Shown: one piece after another, positions 16,251 through 26,800 of the stretch
Position numbering within the stretch: the first letter of the stretch is position 1
Layout of the letters: each line of letters starts with the position of its first letter
Origin: Flammeovirga yaeyamensis
GTDB lineage: Bacteria; Bacteroidota; Bacteroidia; Cytophagales; Flammeovirgaceae
Direction of reading: 5' to 3'
DNA: 64,000 nt
Assembly: GCF_018736045.1 (NCBI RefSeq)
Contig: NZ_CP076132.1
Location: 5,034,501-5,098,500 of the forward strand
Made by a program: the position numbers and the translations under genes
Notes under the pieces: model-generated
The model's input: only the letters and a program-made list of their open reading frames with translations
Told to the model about the DNA's origin: nothing
The model's database searches: none

Positions 16251-16376
16251 TTATCAATATTGACAATTCATCAATTATGTTCTATCTGAATTAGAAATTC
16301 ATAAAGGTTTTTAGAATCAATTTTTCAAGAAGGCAAAACCCATGTCTAAAACATACTTTGATGTTGGAAAAATTAT

Positions 16377-17375
16377 TTAATAATATCCTCCAAGCTTGAA
16401 ACTAATTGGCAATACAAATATTTGTTTCGTCTTCTGACCTCTAAGTTTTGCAGGTATCCAATCTTTTACCATTTTCATTACTTTTAAGGCCTCTTCATCA
16501 AGTGATGAATGTACGCCTTTCACTACTTTATGATTAGTTATTTCACCTGATTCAAGAACAATAAACTTAACAAAGACTTTACCTTGGATTCCATTTTTCT
16601 TAGCGATTGATGGGTATCTTAATTTTTTTCCTATAAATCTATATAGTTTTGATAAACCTCCTGGGTAACTAGCCATTTCTTCTATTTCAGAATAAGTGTA
16701 TTCATTCGTGTTAATATCCCAACTGACACCTCTAATTAATTCCCCTCTTAAATAATTTTCCTCAAAATATTTATCACCAGATGATAACTTTCCTTTCCAT
16801 AAGCCGTCTTTTAAAGCCTTTTTTACATTGCCTTCAACAGTAATCCTAAGCTCTCCATCACCACTGTGTATAACATTTGATTTTAAAGTATTGAACCGAA
16901 TATACCCTGTCCCAAAAGTCAATGTTTGAACTCCAGTATTATCCCATCCATTAATTAATAGCATTTTTTGTGAAGCTGGATCTTCGATATATTTCATTTC
17001 ATATTCTAAATTCAACTGCCCATTTTCATGGTATTTTTTCCAAACTCCTACTTTTTCATAATCGAGGTAATCTCCTTCCTCCATTTTATTCCCATTTTCA
17101 AAATAAGAAATAAATAACCCCATTTCTGAACTATTAAATTTTGGTTTTTCTGTATTATAAAATTGATATAATTGACCATTTAAATAATAGACAGAATGTT
17201 CAAAGGTTTGTCCATTAAAATTGCCTTCTTCTGATAGAATATAATATTTTGCATTATTTTCATCTTTGGTAACATATTTATGTTTCGTTAAAAATATTTT
17301 ATCCTGTGCAAAAGAAAAAACTACATATAAAGAGCATAGAATAGTCAGAATCAATTGTTTCATATAAAAATTCAA
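16377..17375 (-). CDS. MORN-2 repeat protein with TonB C-terminal domain
   Basis: 332 residues with a signal peptide (the ATG at 17363, giving 'MKQLILTILCSLYVVFSFAQ', is a likely alternative start). The middle has YwqK/MORN-2 type repeats ('YLNGQLYQFYN', 'YFENGNKMEEGDYLD', 'YHENGQLNLEYEM'). Residues about 235-332 are a TonB_C domain: 'YPGGLSKLYRFIGKKLRYPSIAKKNGIQGKVFVKFIVLESGEI' followed by 'S-L-D-E-E-A-L-K' and a final beta strand. In TonB this domain touches the TonB box and plug of outer-membrane receptors. The gene starts 55 nt after the macroglobulin-plug gene and is probably in its operon, which makes a physical partnership with that plug plausible (inference). Confidence 0.85.
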   Translation of the reverse strand: MNFYMKQLILTILCSLYVVFSFAQDKIFLTKHKYVTKDENNAKYYILSEEGNFNGQTFEHSVYYLNGQLYQFYNTEKPKFNSSEMGLFISYFENGNKMEEGDYLDYEKVGVWKKYHENGQLNLEYEMKYIEDPASQKMLLINGWDNTGVQTLTFGTGYIRFNTLKSNVIHSGDGELRITVEGNVKKALKDGLWKGKLSSGDKYFEENYLRGELIRGVSWDINTNEYTYSEIEEMASYPGGLSKLYRFIGKKLRYPSIAKKNGIQGKVFVKFIVLESGEITNHKVVKGVHSSLDEEALKVMKMVKDWIPAKLRGQKTKQIFVLPISFKLGGYY

Positions 17376-17429
17376 TTTATTGAATAAAGTTTGTTTGTTT
17401 AAAAAAGATGATATTCAGTGAGGATCGAT

Positions 17430-20400
17430 CTACTCCACCCCCACCTTTCTCAACTCATTATTTCCGTAAAATGTAGGGAAATACATCAACTCCGCCTTGG
17501 CCGGATTTAAGTGATATTCCCCCGAATATCTTGGGTCCAATTCGATCTTAAAAGTATACTTCCCTTTCGGCATTTTCTTACAGAAGATCGCCGTTTCATT
17601 CTTAAAATACTCTCTATGCACTTCCACCCCATAATACGACTGTCTTTTGGAAGCATAAGAACAACCCGCAGGTATCGGCACATTGATCATCACATAATCC
17701 GATTCCTTTTTCACCTCTACTTCTGCAATTAGCGTAACATTTTCCCCTGCTTCTAACCTATCGTTTTCGATGCCTTCAAAATGAGTATTGACGATAAAAT
17801 CATCGGCTCTTCTCTCAGGGTTTTCATCCCAATAATATTGATAGGAACTAAAATACACAGGGAAAGTCCCTTCTTTTTCAATAGTTATTTGATGTACATT
17901 TTCTAGCGTCTTTTCGTAAGGGAATTCCGATACTGTTTCCTGAATATCTCCAGAGATTACTAGTTTGGTTGATCGTTCTTTTCCATCGGCATCCAACAAA
18001 TCAGGTAAGATCGTTTCTACCACATTCGCTGATGAGTACGTATTGCCCCAATTTCCTTCCGATCGTTTTTCTAAAAGATAATTTCTCATCTTTTTCAATT
18101 CAGAAGAATGGTCATTTACCGAGTCTAATTTTAATATTTGATACACCAACAAAGTATTCTGCACATCATTATTTACAATTGGGTTTCTCCACGTATAATG
18201 GTATTGCTTTGTGGTATCCGAGTAAAAGTAATTTCCAAAAATAGTCACTTGCTTAAATGCAGCCACCGTATCCATTGAATACGATAAGCTACTTTGAGCC
18301 TGTACCTTCATCAATTGTAATTTCTGATAAAGATCTAGTTTACCCATCTCATAAATTTCATCAATCCATTTTTGATAATCGACTTTTGCATTTAACAACG
18401 ATAAAGTTTCAATAAGTGTAATTCTTTGATGTTTCGATTTAGATACTGCCAATCGATAGACTAAATCATCAGTGATGACCTCTTTATCTATTTCGACCTT
18501 AAAACCTAAACGTTCAGCCTCCTGTAATGCCTCAAGTACATGTTGAGTAATCCATTGACTACTTGCTGAATTAGGCCACCATCCCCATCTATATTTCTTA
18601 TCTGCTCTTTCTACTATCTTTTTGATGATCCTTTTAATATCACCCTCTTTTTTATACTTCTTCCCTTTAAACTTAGCGATCTTCATCTGCGCTAAATGTG
18701 CTTTGAGTTTTGAAGCCAATTGTTCATTACATAAGTATCGATAAGAAATTAAAGAACGGACTTCATCTTCCACTATATTTAAGTAATCTGATGTCGCATA
18801 CAATTGGACTTTACTCTCATTATCATCAAATGATAATTGAATAGTGGTGTCTCCATCCAAAACAGAGAAAGTACCCTTAGCTTTTTCCAGACCTATTGGG
18901 AAAACAGGAATACTGCGCTTTTCTCCATCAAAATAACCTGATGAAGTATTGATTGTATATTTTAAATGAAGAGAATCAGCTTTAGAAGTCACTGATACCG
19001 TATCGATATGAATGTCTTCAATCTCCATTTCTTTTTGAATGATATTTTGATCATCTACAGAGAAATCAACAGATACATTGACTGTAGACGGTGAGTAATT
19101 TAAAGTTTTACCCAAAACCATTGCCGTATCCCCTGCCACCAAGAATCTTGGTAAGTTCAATTGAGTCATCAACGGTTTATACGATTTAATAGCACTTGAT
19201 ACTTGACCGGTTTGCTTTTTATTATTCATGGCCAAGTAGTGGGTATCCCATTTCGTGATATCATCAGGGAAAACTACTTCGAACTTCACTTTTCCATCTT
19301 TATCGGTGGTTAATTGAGGTTGCCAGAAAGCATTATCACTAAAGTTATCTCTTAGGGAATTTGTCGCATCACTTTGTACAATTAACTGATCTTCGACTTT
19401 CTTATCCTCTAGCTTTAAGCCCATTTTTGCGACTTCTTCATCGGACATACTAATAATCATCACTCCATGTACTGCTCGAGTACCGTATATTCCTCCCGCT
19501 TTTTCAGCACTAAGGATTTCAATAGAAGTAATATTATTTTTATTTATACTTGCGAAGTCCCCGGTAAATACTTTTCCATTAATGATGACCAATGGTTCTC
19601 CTGATTTAGCTGTAGAAGAAACACCTCGAATAGTTATATTTGGACTACTGCCAGGAGTAGCATTCACGCTAACTCCAGCTACTTGACCATACAAAGACCT
19701 TGAAGTCACTGAACTTACAGATCCAGTAATTTCATACTTTTTCTGAGTACCATAACCAATTACAACAATTTCGTCTAGTTGTTCTAAAGAAGGTTCTAAA
19801 AGAACATCTATTGTGCTTCTATCCATAAGGTCTATTTCAACAAACTCATAACCGATGTAATTAAATTCTAAGATACCAGAGTATGGCGTTCTAAGCTCGT
19901 AATAACCATCAAAATCTGTTGCAGTACCATAAGTTGTTCCTTCTATCAAAACGTTTACCCCTGGTAAAGGCTCGTTGGTATCTTTTTCTAAAACATAGCC
20001 AGAGACTACTTTCCCTTCTCCTGTATAGCCATATTCTCGTTGGTAACTCTTAGTGATGCTTTCGAGTCTTTCTTGTTTTTTATAGTAATTCTGTGAAGGT
20101 TCAAAGATAATTTTTTCAATTATTTTACTTACCTCTTTACTGAAATTGTCTTTCTTAAATTCTCTAGGAAAATCAAAAGAGTAATAATTAATACCATCTT
20201 TTTTAACCCAAACTTCGTCTTCGATATGGTATTTTTCTCCATTAAAAAATAAAATCAATTTATAGCCTCCTTCTTCAAGGTTACGTATCGAATACTCTTT
20301 TTTACCTCCCTGATACACCCTTATAAAATTGATGTCATCATTTTTCATCATGACTACATTCAATAGTAAATCATTCTTCCTCTCCCCGTAAGTTTCCAGT

Positions 20401-23390
20401 TTAAAATTGAGTGTACCTTTACCTTCTTCAGTACTACTAGGATTGCGATATGTTGGGATTTTTATTTTCGAAAGTGCTACCTCTTGTTCCCACATTTTAT
20501 TGATTTTCTCCAAGGTGTATACCTCATCATCTAATTGAAAATCCCAATTATCTAAGCCAAATTCATATCGTTTAACTTCTCTCATTTTGAGAAGCTGATT
20601 ACCAAACTCAAATTCAAATTGATAATCTTGATTAAAATGAGTTTCATATTCATTGATGAGATTAAACTTATAGTCACCTAATACAGGACCTGTGGTAAAT
20701 CTTTTATTTTTAGATTTTGCCAAAGATGTTCCCAATAAATGTAGCTCATCATAATTCTCAAGAAAAGCATATTTACCATTAAAGGTATTTCTAAAAGAGA
20801 ATAGATATCTCTTTAAATTATTCTCTTCTGAAGACGTTGGAAAGGTTAACTTTTCCCTCACTTGAATACGCTCATTTCCATGTTCATTTGCCGCACTGAT
20901 AATCGTTTTCTTCCCTTTTTCGAAATAAACCGAATCAATGTGTATTTCTTGTCTTTCTGTTCTGATTCTAAGATTGTGTTTTCCACTACTCACTAAAATA
21001 GAATAGGGTTTTGCAACACTCGTGAAAGAAAAATAAGCAGGTTTACCATCTACATACACCACTTTGATAGGTTCTACTTTTCCATTATTTGTAATGAAAG
21101 GTGCAAACTGAGTCACACTATCTTCTACTGGATAGGAAGTATAATACATACTGTCGGATGGATAAAGAAATTGATAGTATTCGATAGAATCTAAACCAGC
21201 CAAAGCATTCCAAGTAGGGTAATCCATTGTTAATGAGCAATTATTAGTTTCTATATCATTCACAGAAAAATTATTGATCAATTTTTTATCCTTTTTCCTT
21301 TTTGATAAATCATTTAACTCAGGAGCTTGTGCATCGAACTTATTCGTTAAAGAATAAGCCGTCACATCCACATTCTTTACAGGTTTCCCTTTATAATCTG
21401 TCACCAACACTTCTATTTCTGCTTTCTGACCAGGGTAAATTAATGATGGTTCCTTTACTTCTACATTTAGTTTTTTCTCAGCAATAGGGATAAGATAGTT
21501 TTCAGTTTTCATTTCTCCTCCCCACAAATAATTCAGCATGATGTAGTAGTTCTGGAGATGAGCAGCCTTTTTCGCATAGTTTAGACTATCTGAATATCCC
21601 TCTGCCTTTTTATTATTCTTCTTATAAATATGATAATCGAAGGGTAATTTTCTAGGGTTATCGATTTGTATAAAAACGGAATCTGATGTTCGATGCGTAT
21701 AACAAGACAACATTGGAGACTCTTGGTGCAATCGTAAATAACTAGAAAGACTATCATTTTTCATCTTATAATCTGAATAGTAAGAAGACACTGCAGTAGC
21801 AAACGGCAATTCTCCTTCAAAAATAGAGGTCTGATTTCCGAAGTTATCGTAAGCCGTTATTTCTACTTTCTCTGCTTTTGATTTCCCGTTCTCAAAATAG
21901 TCGAAGTGAATAGAATCTGCCTGAAGTGATATATCAAAATACTTTTCTTTTGAGAAGTAATGAAAGTCTCTTTTCTCAATAATGTTTTCATTATCAGAAG
22001 TAAACATTTTCACTTTGACCGTATACTTCATATTCACATTCTCAAATAAACTATCTGGAATGATAACCTCTGTTTCTCCTTGAGGCTTCAGATCTTTTTT
22101 TATGGATGTAATTTTATTTTTGATAAAGACAGAGTCATCAAAATAATTCAACACATTACGACTAATGACATCAATTTCCACTCTCGCATCCATCAACTGT
22201 AAATCGTTCTCATCAGTCCCTTTGATGTACATTTTCAGATCTTCTCCTTTGTATTGTTTTTCTGAATCTGTTCGAACATGCAGCTTATTTTTCCCTAACT
22301 CATAGTCCTCAAAATAGAAATATGTCGACAGAAACTCATCTTCATATTCCGTTTCAAGCGATAGCGTATATCGTTTATCTAAAGTGAGGTTTAAAGAATC
22401 GAGAGGAAATTCAAAGCTATACCCGCCTTTAACATATGGGACAATCATTTTTACGGGCTTTTTATTCGATGAACGATAACCATATCCATCCCTAATAAAA
22501 AGATGTACATTTCCTTTAATTGGTTTTCCTTTTTTATTCGTAATAAAGGCCTTGAGTTTTAAAGTATCTCCTGGCTTGTACTTTGGTTGACTTAATGTAA
22601 AATAACCGTGATATTTTTTACTGTAATAACTTCCTCCATTACAGTAATAGTCATCGAATATGCAGGCGACCCTCTCGAAGGTTCGTATCGAAAAGTATTT
22701 TATTCTACTTATGGTACCATATGTTCCACGTCTGAAAATCGATTTCACCCCATCAACGGGAATATGTATGATAAAATTGACAGGTATTGTAACATACTTT
22801 AAAGGTGAACGGAACAGAACATTATTAATACCTCTTCTAAACCTAGAGTACTTGATATCTTTCTCTAGATTTCGATAAGTAGTAAATCCTTTATAGGTCA
22901 CTTCTAATAATCCCTTTTTATCTGATTTTTTATCTACAAATGCTTTTAGTTTTTTATCAAAACGAAGTGTTTTATTTTTCACTTTCACTTCTGCATCTGT
23001 AACCAATGCACCGTTAATATCAAATAACTGAACAATAAGATCCGTGCTGTTTTGTACTATAAATACATCAAGATTTTCTACAGTGACTACACTCGATTCC
23101 AACTCTCCACCTTTCGCAAAAGCATAGAGATAATGACCTTCAGGTAGGTTTTTAGCATAATATCCATCGGTGGCAAAGGAGTCTACTAGGGTATGAAAAT
23201 AGGTTTCATCAATTTCAGAGACTCCCTCTTTATAGATTGTTTTCGCTTCCTCTTGGGAAAGCTGAAAAACATAGGTATGTACACTTGTTTGTCTGCTCTC
23301 TAAAAGTTTTTGCCCCCATGTAGATTGACAAAAAATAAAAAAAGAGAATAAAAAAAATAATCTTTTGATGATTAAAAAAATTGATTTCAT
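17430..23390 (-). CDS. alpha-2-macroglobulin-like protein fused to a SusC-type CarboxypepD_reg and TonB-plug module
   Basis: 1986 residues with a signal peptide ending near 'STWGQ'. Order: an N-terminal MG-like region; an MG2 domain near 257-350 ('GYFTLSQPKYKPGDTLKLKAF'); further MG-type beta domains; a carboxypeptidase-D regulatory-like domain about 1125-1205 ('VVSGYVLEKDTNEPLPGVNV'); a TonB plug about 1205-1310 ('LDEIVVIGYGTQKK', 'QVAGVSV', 'ITIRGVSS', 'PLVIINGKVF', 'IYGTRAVHGVMII'); then the macroglobulin core ('FWQPQLTTDKDGKVKFEVVFPDDIT'); and an alpha-rich complement-like domain with Cys1554-Asn-Glu-Gln1557, the C-x-E-Q pattern that forms the internal thioester. There is no receptor barrel. 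Family members trap peptidases; the plug suggests attachment to a TonB or SusD-type complex (inference). Followed by the TonB_C protein. Confidence 0.88.
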   Translation of the reverse strand: MKSIFLIIKRLFFLFSFFIFCQSTWGQKLLESRQTSVHTYVFQLSQEEAKTIYKEGVSEIDETYFHTLVDSFATDGYYAKNLPEGHYLYAFAKGGELESSVVTVENLDVFIVQNSTDLIVQLFDINGALVTDAEVKVKNKTLRFDKKLKAFVDKKSDKKGLLEVTYKGFTTYRNLEKDIKYSRFRRGINNVLFRSPLKYVTIPVNFIIHIPVDGVKSIFRRGTYGTISRIKYFSIRTFERVACIFDDYYCNGGSYYSKKYHGYFTLSQPKYKPGDTLKLKAFITNKKGKPIKGNVHLFIRDGYGYRSSNKKPVKMIVPYVKGGYSFEFPLDSLNLTLDKRYTLSLETEYEDEFLSTYFYFEDYELGKNKLHVRTDSEKQYKGEDLKMYIKGTDENDLQLMDARVEIDVISRNVLNYFDDSVFIKNKITSIKKDLKPQGETEVIIPDSLFENVNMKYTVKVKMFTSDNENIIEKRDFHYFSKEKYFDISLQADSIHFDYFENGKSKAEKVEITAYDNFGNQTSIFEGELPFATAVSSYYSDYKMKNDSLSSYLRLHQESPMLSCYTHRTSDSVFIQIDNPRKLPFDYHIYKKNNKKAEGYSDSLNYAKKAAHLQNYYIMLNYLWGGEMKTENYLIPIAEKKLNVEVKEPSLIYPGQKAEIEVLVTDYKGKPVKNVDVTAYSLTNKFDAQAPELNDLSKRKKDKKLINNFSVNDIETNNCSLTMDYPTWNALAGLDSIEYYQFLYPSDSMYYTSYPVEDSVTQFAPFITNNGKVEPIKVVYVDGKPAYFSFTSVAKPYSILVSSGKHNLRIRTERQEIHIDSVYFEKGKKTIISAANEHGNERIQVREKLTFPTSSEENNLKRYLFSFRNTFNGKYAFLENYDELHLLGTSLAKSKNKRFTTGPVLGDYKFNLINEYETHFNQDYQFEFEFGNQLLKMREVKRYEFGLDNWDFQLDDEVYTLEKINKMWEQEVALSKIKIPTYRNPSSTEEGKGTLNFKLETYGERKNDLLLNVVMMKNDDINFIRVYQGGKKEYSIRNLEEGGYKLILFFNGEKYHIEDEVWVKKDGINYYSFDFPREFKKDNFSKEVSKIIEKIIFEPSQNYYKKQERLESITKSYQREYGYTGEGKVVSGYVLEKDTNEPLPGVNVLIEGTTYGTATDFDGYYELRTPYSGILEFNYIGYEFVEIDLMDRSTIDVLLEPSLEQLDEIVVIGYGTQKKYEITGSVSSVTSRSLYGQVAGVSVNATPGSSPNITIRGVSSTAKSGEPLVIINGKVFTGDFASINKNNITSIEILSAEKAGGIYGTRAVHGVMIISMSDEEVAKMGLKLEDKKVEDQLIVQSDATNSLRDNFSDNAFWQPQLTTDKDGKVKFEVVFPDDITKWDTHYLAMNNKKQTGQVSSAIKSYKPLMTQLNLPRFLVAGDTAMVLGKTLNYSPSTVNVSVDFSVDDQNIIQKEMEIEDIHIDTVSVTSKADSLHLKYTINTSSGYFDGEKRSIPVFPIGLEKAKGTFSVLDGDTTIQLSFDDNESKVQLYATSDYLNIVEDEVRSLISYRYLCNEQLASKLKAHLAQMKIAKFKGKKYKKEGDIKRIIKKIVERADKKYRWGWWPNSASSQWITQHVLEALQEAERLGFKVEIDKEVITDDLVYRLAVSKSKHQRITLIETLSLLNAKVDYQKWIDEIYEMGKLDLYQKLQLMKVQAQSSLSYSMDTVAAFKQVTIFGNYFYSDTTKQYHYTWRNPIVNNDVQNTLLVYQILKLDSVNDHSSELKKMRNYLLEKRSEGNWGNTYSSANVVETILPDLLDADGKERSTKLVISGDIQETVSEFPYEKTLENVHQITIEKEGTFPVYFSSYQYYWDENPERRADDFIVNTHFEGIENDRLEAGENVTLIAEVEVKKESDYVMINVPIPAGCSYASKRQSYYGVEVHREYFKNETAIFCKKMPKGKYTFKIELDPRYSGEYHLNPAKAELMYFPTFYGNNELRKVGVE

Positions 23391-23841
23391 AAGTTAGTTT
23401 GCTTTTTGAGAGTAAGCTTGTTTGTTACCTTGTATTACAATTTATAAACTTATATTTTCTAATCAAAAGAATTCATAAATACTATACTTTCAATAGATTA
23501 TAATTCAAAATATCAATCCTCAAAAAAATACCTTGTACCCCCTCTTAGAAATTAAAGTGTAATAATTACGTATTATTGTAGTAATATTGAAAACCACTTT
23601 ATTTCCAATTTAAATTATCACCAATTATTATTAAAAAATGATGAATTATTACCACGATGTATGAAATGAATGAACACTATTACTACGACTAAAAATTTCT
23701 AAATAGCATTCTGCGGTAATCATCATTCACTTAATTATTTGATAAGAATACGACACTTTTTTGCTACTTATTTTTCTATTCTACTAAATAAAGCAACTGC
23801 ATTTAAGGCTAGGAACTTCTTATCACCACTATTAATAATAA
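23391..23841. promoter_or_regulatory. divergent intergenic region
   Basis: 450 bp, very AT-rich, between the two divergent giant genes, so it must hold both promoters. I see short dyads such as AATAAT...ATTATT near 23560-23580 but no convincing TTG/TAnnTTTG pair or named operator. No ORF of note. Confidence 0.4.
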
Positions 23842-26800
23842 TTGATGATGGAACGTTTATTAACTAAAAGCTTTCACATAAAAAGAATCTTACTTTTTGT
23901 GTTGATTAGCTACTTCACACACGCTCATGTAATGGCCCAGTACAATGGTGAAATGGGCCCAACAATGACCACCCAAACCTGGCCTGCAGGTACTTTCTTG
24001 GCCCACTTCCCTGAAGGGGACAGAATCAACACCTATCACAGAAACTATTTAATGATTGCCGGACAGGCCGGTACTGGAATTTGGGATGTCTCTAGTCCAA
24101 CTACTCCTAAAAGAATACAATTCGATGAAAGAGCCAACAACGGTCACCGATGGTGGAAAATTAACGACTTGTATTGGAGAGAATATTCGGTACCACAAAC
24201 CGATGGTACTGGATATAAATATTTAGACATGTCGAACATGTTAGATCTAAAGCCTGTTACTACTTCAGACGTTTTATACACTGTTGAATCTGGCAACCCT
24301 CATTACGACAAACTAGAAACTTTTCCTCATACTATCGATGGTAACCGAATCTACGATATGAGATCGGGTGAGTTCCTTGGTACAATGCCTGAAGCCATCG
24401 CAAAACCCGATATCGTGATGCGTATAGGTAATTACGTTTTCTATATCCCACAAACTGGAGCTATGAGTGTTTACGATTTTGGAGATCCAACAAACGTAAA
24501 ATTCCTAGGCTCTTTTGGAGGTGATATTCCCCACGAACAATACAGTACTGGTATACAAGTATGGCGAAATAATATTATATACATGAGTGGTAACGAAGCA
24601 GTAAATAGTATGGTGGGTTTTGATATCTCAGACCCAACCAACGTAAAACATGCATTCGATTTATCATCAGACGAAATAACACTTGGACGCTATATGATGT
24701 TCCAAGATGAATACGGATTTTCTGGAAGATTTGACCGTGGGGTGAAATTCAATTTCGAAACTATGAAAGTAGAACTTGAGTTCACCCCAGCCTCAGACGA
24801 CGAGGTGCTACAGTTTATCGATAACCAATGGATGCCCCTCGGACATATATTGGTGGCAAGTGGAGATGGTAAAACTACCATATTTTGTCACCAAGATGGT
24901 TTGGATACTAAACCTCCAACAGTTGGTTTTCAATTCCCTGCCGCAGGTGCAACCAATTTACCTGTGACCAGTACTTTGGGTTTCGTTATCAACGAGACTT
25001 TACAAGATATTACGCTAACTGACAAAACAATTCAAGTTAGCCCTCTTGGGGGAGCTCCTATTGCAGGAGATGTGACGTCTACATCCTATAATGTAGTAAA
25101 TTATGCTCCAAGAGAGGCTTTACTTCCTAACACAACCTATGAGGTGAAATTTATAGAAGGCGGTATCAAAGATGCTGTGGGTAATGGAATGGAAGAATAC
25201 ATTTTTTACTTCACAACTGGCGGTGATGCATCAAATAAATCTCCTGAAATATCTGCTATCGATATGGATATAGCTTCTCCTTTACTTGCTGGTAATAAGG
25301 TGAATTTTACAGCTGCTGCTTCAGATTTTGAAAATCAGACCATGTCTTATAGATGGGATTTTGGCGATGGTTCACCTCAGACATCTTGGGGAAGTGAAGC
25401 GGTAAGTCATACTTATGCATCAGCAGGAAACTACACTGTTCAAGTGCAAGTATCTGATAATAATGGTGGTTTTTCTGTAAAATCACTTCATGTAAATGTT
25501 ATTACTGATGTACCTCTTGAGCTTCCAACACAATCATCTCCTATTCTAGTTGATGAACTAAAAAGAAACGTTTGGGTGGTTAATCCAGATAATAATTCTG
25601 TCAGTATTCTTGATGCTGATTTAATGACTTTTGTGAAAGAATTACCCGTATCAACAGATCCTGTAAGCATTGCAATGGACGGCAACCGCAAAATTTGGGT
25701 GACTTGCCGGGATAATGACAAAGTTTATGTAATCGATGCTGATACAGAAGTGGTCGATCAGATAATTAGTTTACCAAGAGGAACATCGCCTTTTGGTGTA
25801 GTGTTTGACTCAGATGGTTCTAGAGGTTTTGTTGCCGGATATGGTAGCGGTAAGGTGATCGAATTATCCACCGTAGATTACTCGATTACTCAAAGCATAA
25901 CAGTTGGATCCACTCCAAAAGCAATGGCAATAGATCCAACTACCAATACGCTTTATGTAACTCAGTTTATCTCACCTCAAGACCAAGGAAAAGTGTGGGA
26001 GATCGATTTAACCACCTTTTCACTAAATACGGATATTGCTTTACCTATTGATGATTTTTCTATCGATAACGGTAATCAAGGTAGAGGTATTCCTAATTAT
26101 ATCTCTGGTATTAGTATTCACCCTAATGGAGGGAATGCATGGACGGTTGGTAAAAAAGACAATGTACTTAGAGGAGGAATGAGAGATGGAAAACCACTTA
26201 CTTTCGATAACTCAGTAAGAACCGCTATTTCTCATTTAGATCTTGGTTTATCATCAGAAATTCTTGGCGATCGATTGGATATCGATAATCATGGTCAGCC
26301 TTCATCGGTTATACATACACCTAATGGAAACTATGTTTTGGTGACGATGCAAGGCAATAATCATGTAGTAGTAATTGATCCTAAAAAGGGATTGGAATTA
26401 CTACAAAAGGATGTTGGGCTTGCACCTCAAGGGATGGTATTTGATAAAGTCACTAACAAACTATTCGTCAAAAACTTTATGGATAGAACTGTTTCTGTCT
26501 TCGATGCCGATGCTATGGTAAAGAACGGTAATCTTCAATTAGAAGAATTGGCAACAATCTCTACAGTGACCACCGAATTACTTACAGCTCAGGTGCTAAA
26601 AGGAAAACAGATTTTCTACGATGCTTCCAATCAGAAAATGGGTAGCGATGGGTATATTAGCTGTGCTTCTTGTCATAACGACGGTGCGGAAGATGGTAGA
26701 GTTTGGGATTTTTCTGATCGTGGTGAAGGCCTTAGAAATACAATCACTTTGAAAGGTAGGGCTGGTACTGCACACGGTCCTGTTCACTGGTCTGCTAACT

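Noticed and set aside
23391-23841. Insertion sequence or phage remnant near the giant genes
   Set aside because: No transposase fragment, terminal repeats or integrase seen anywhere in the window.
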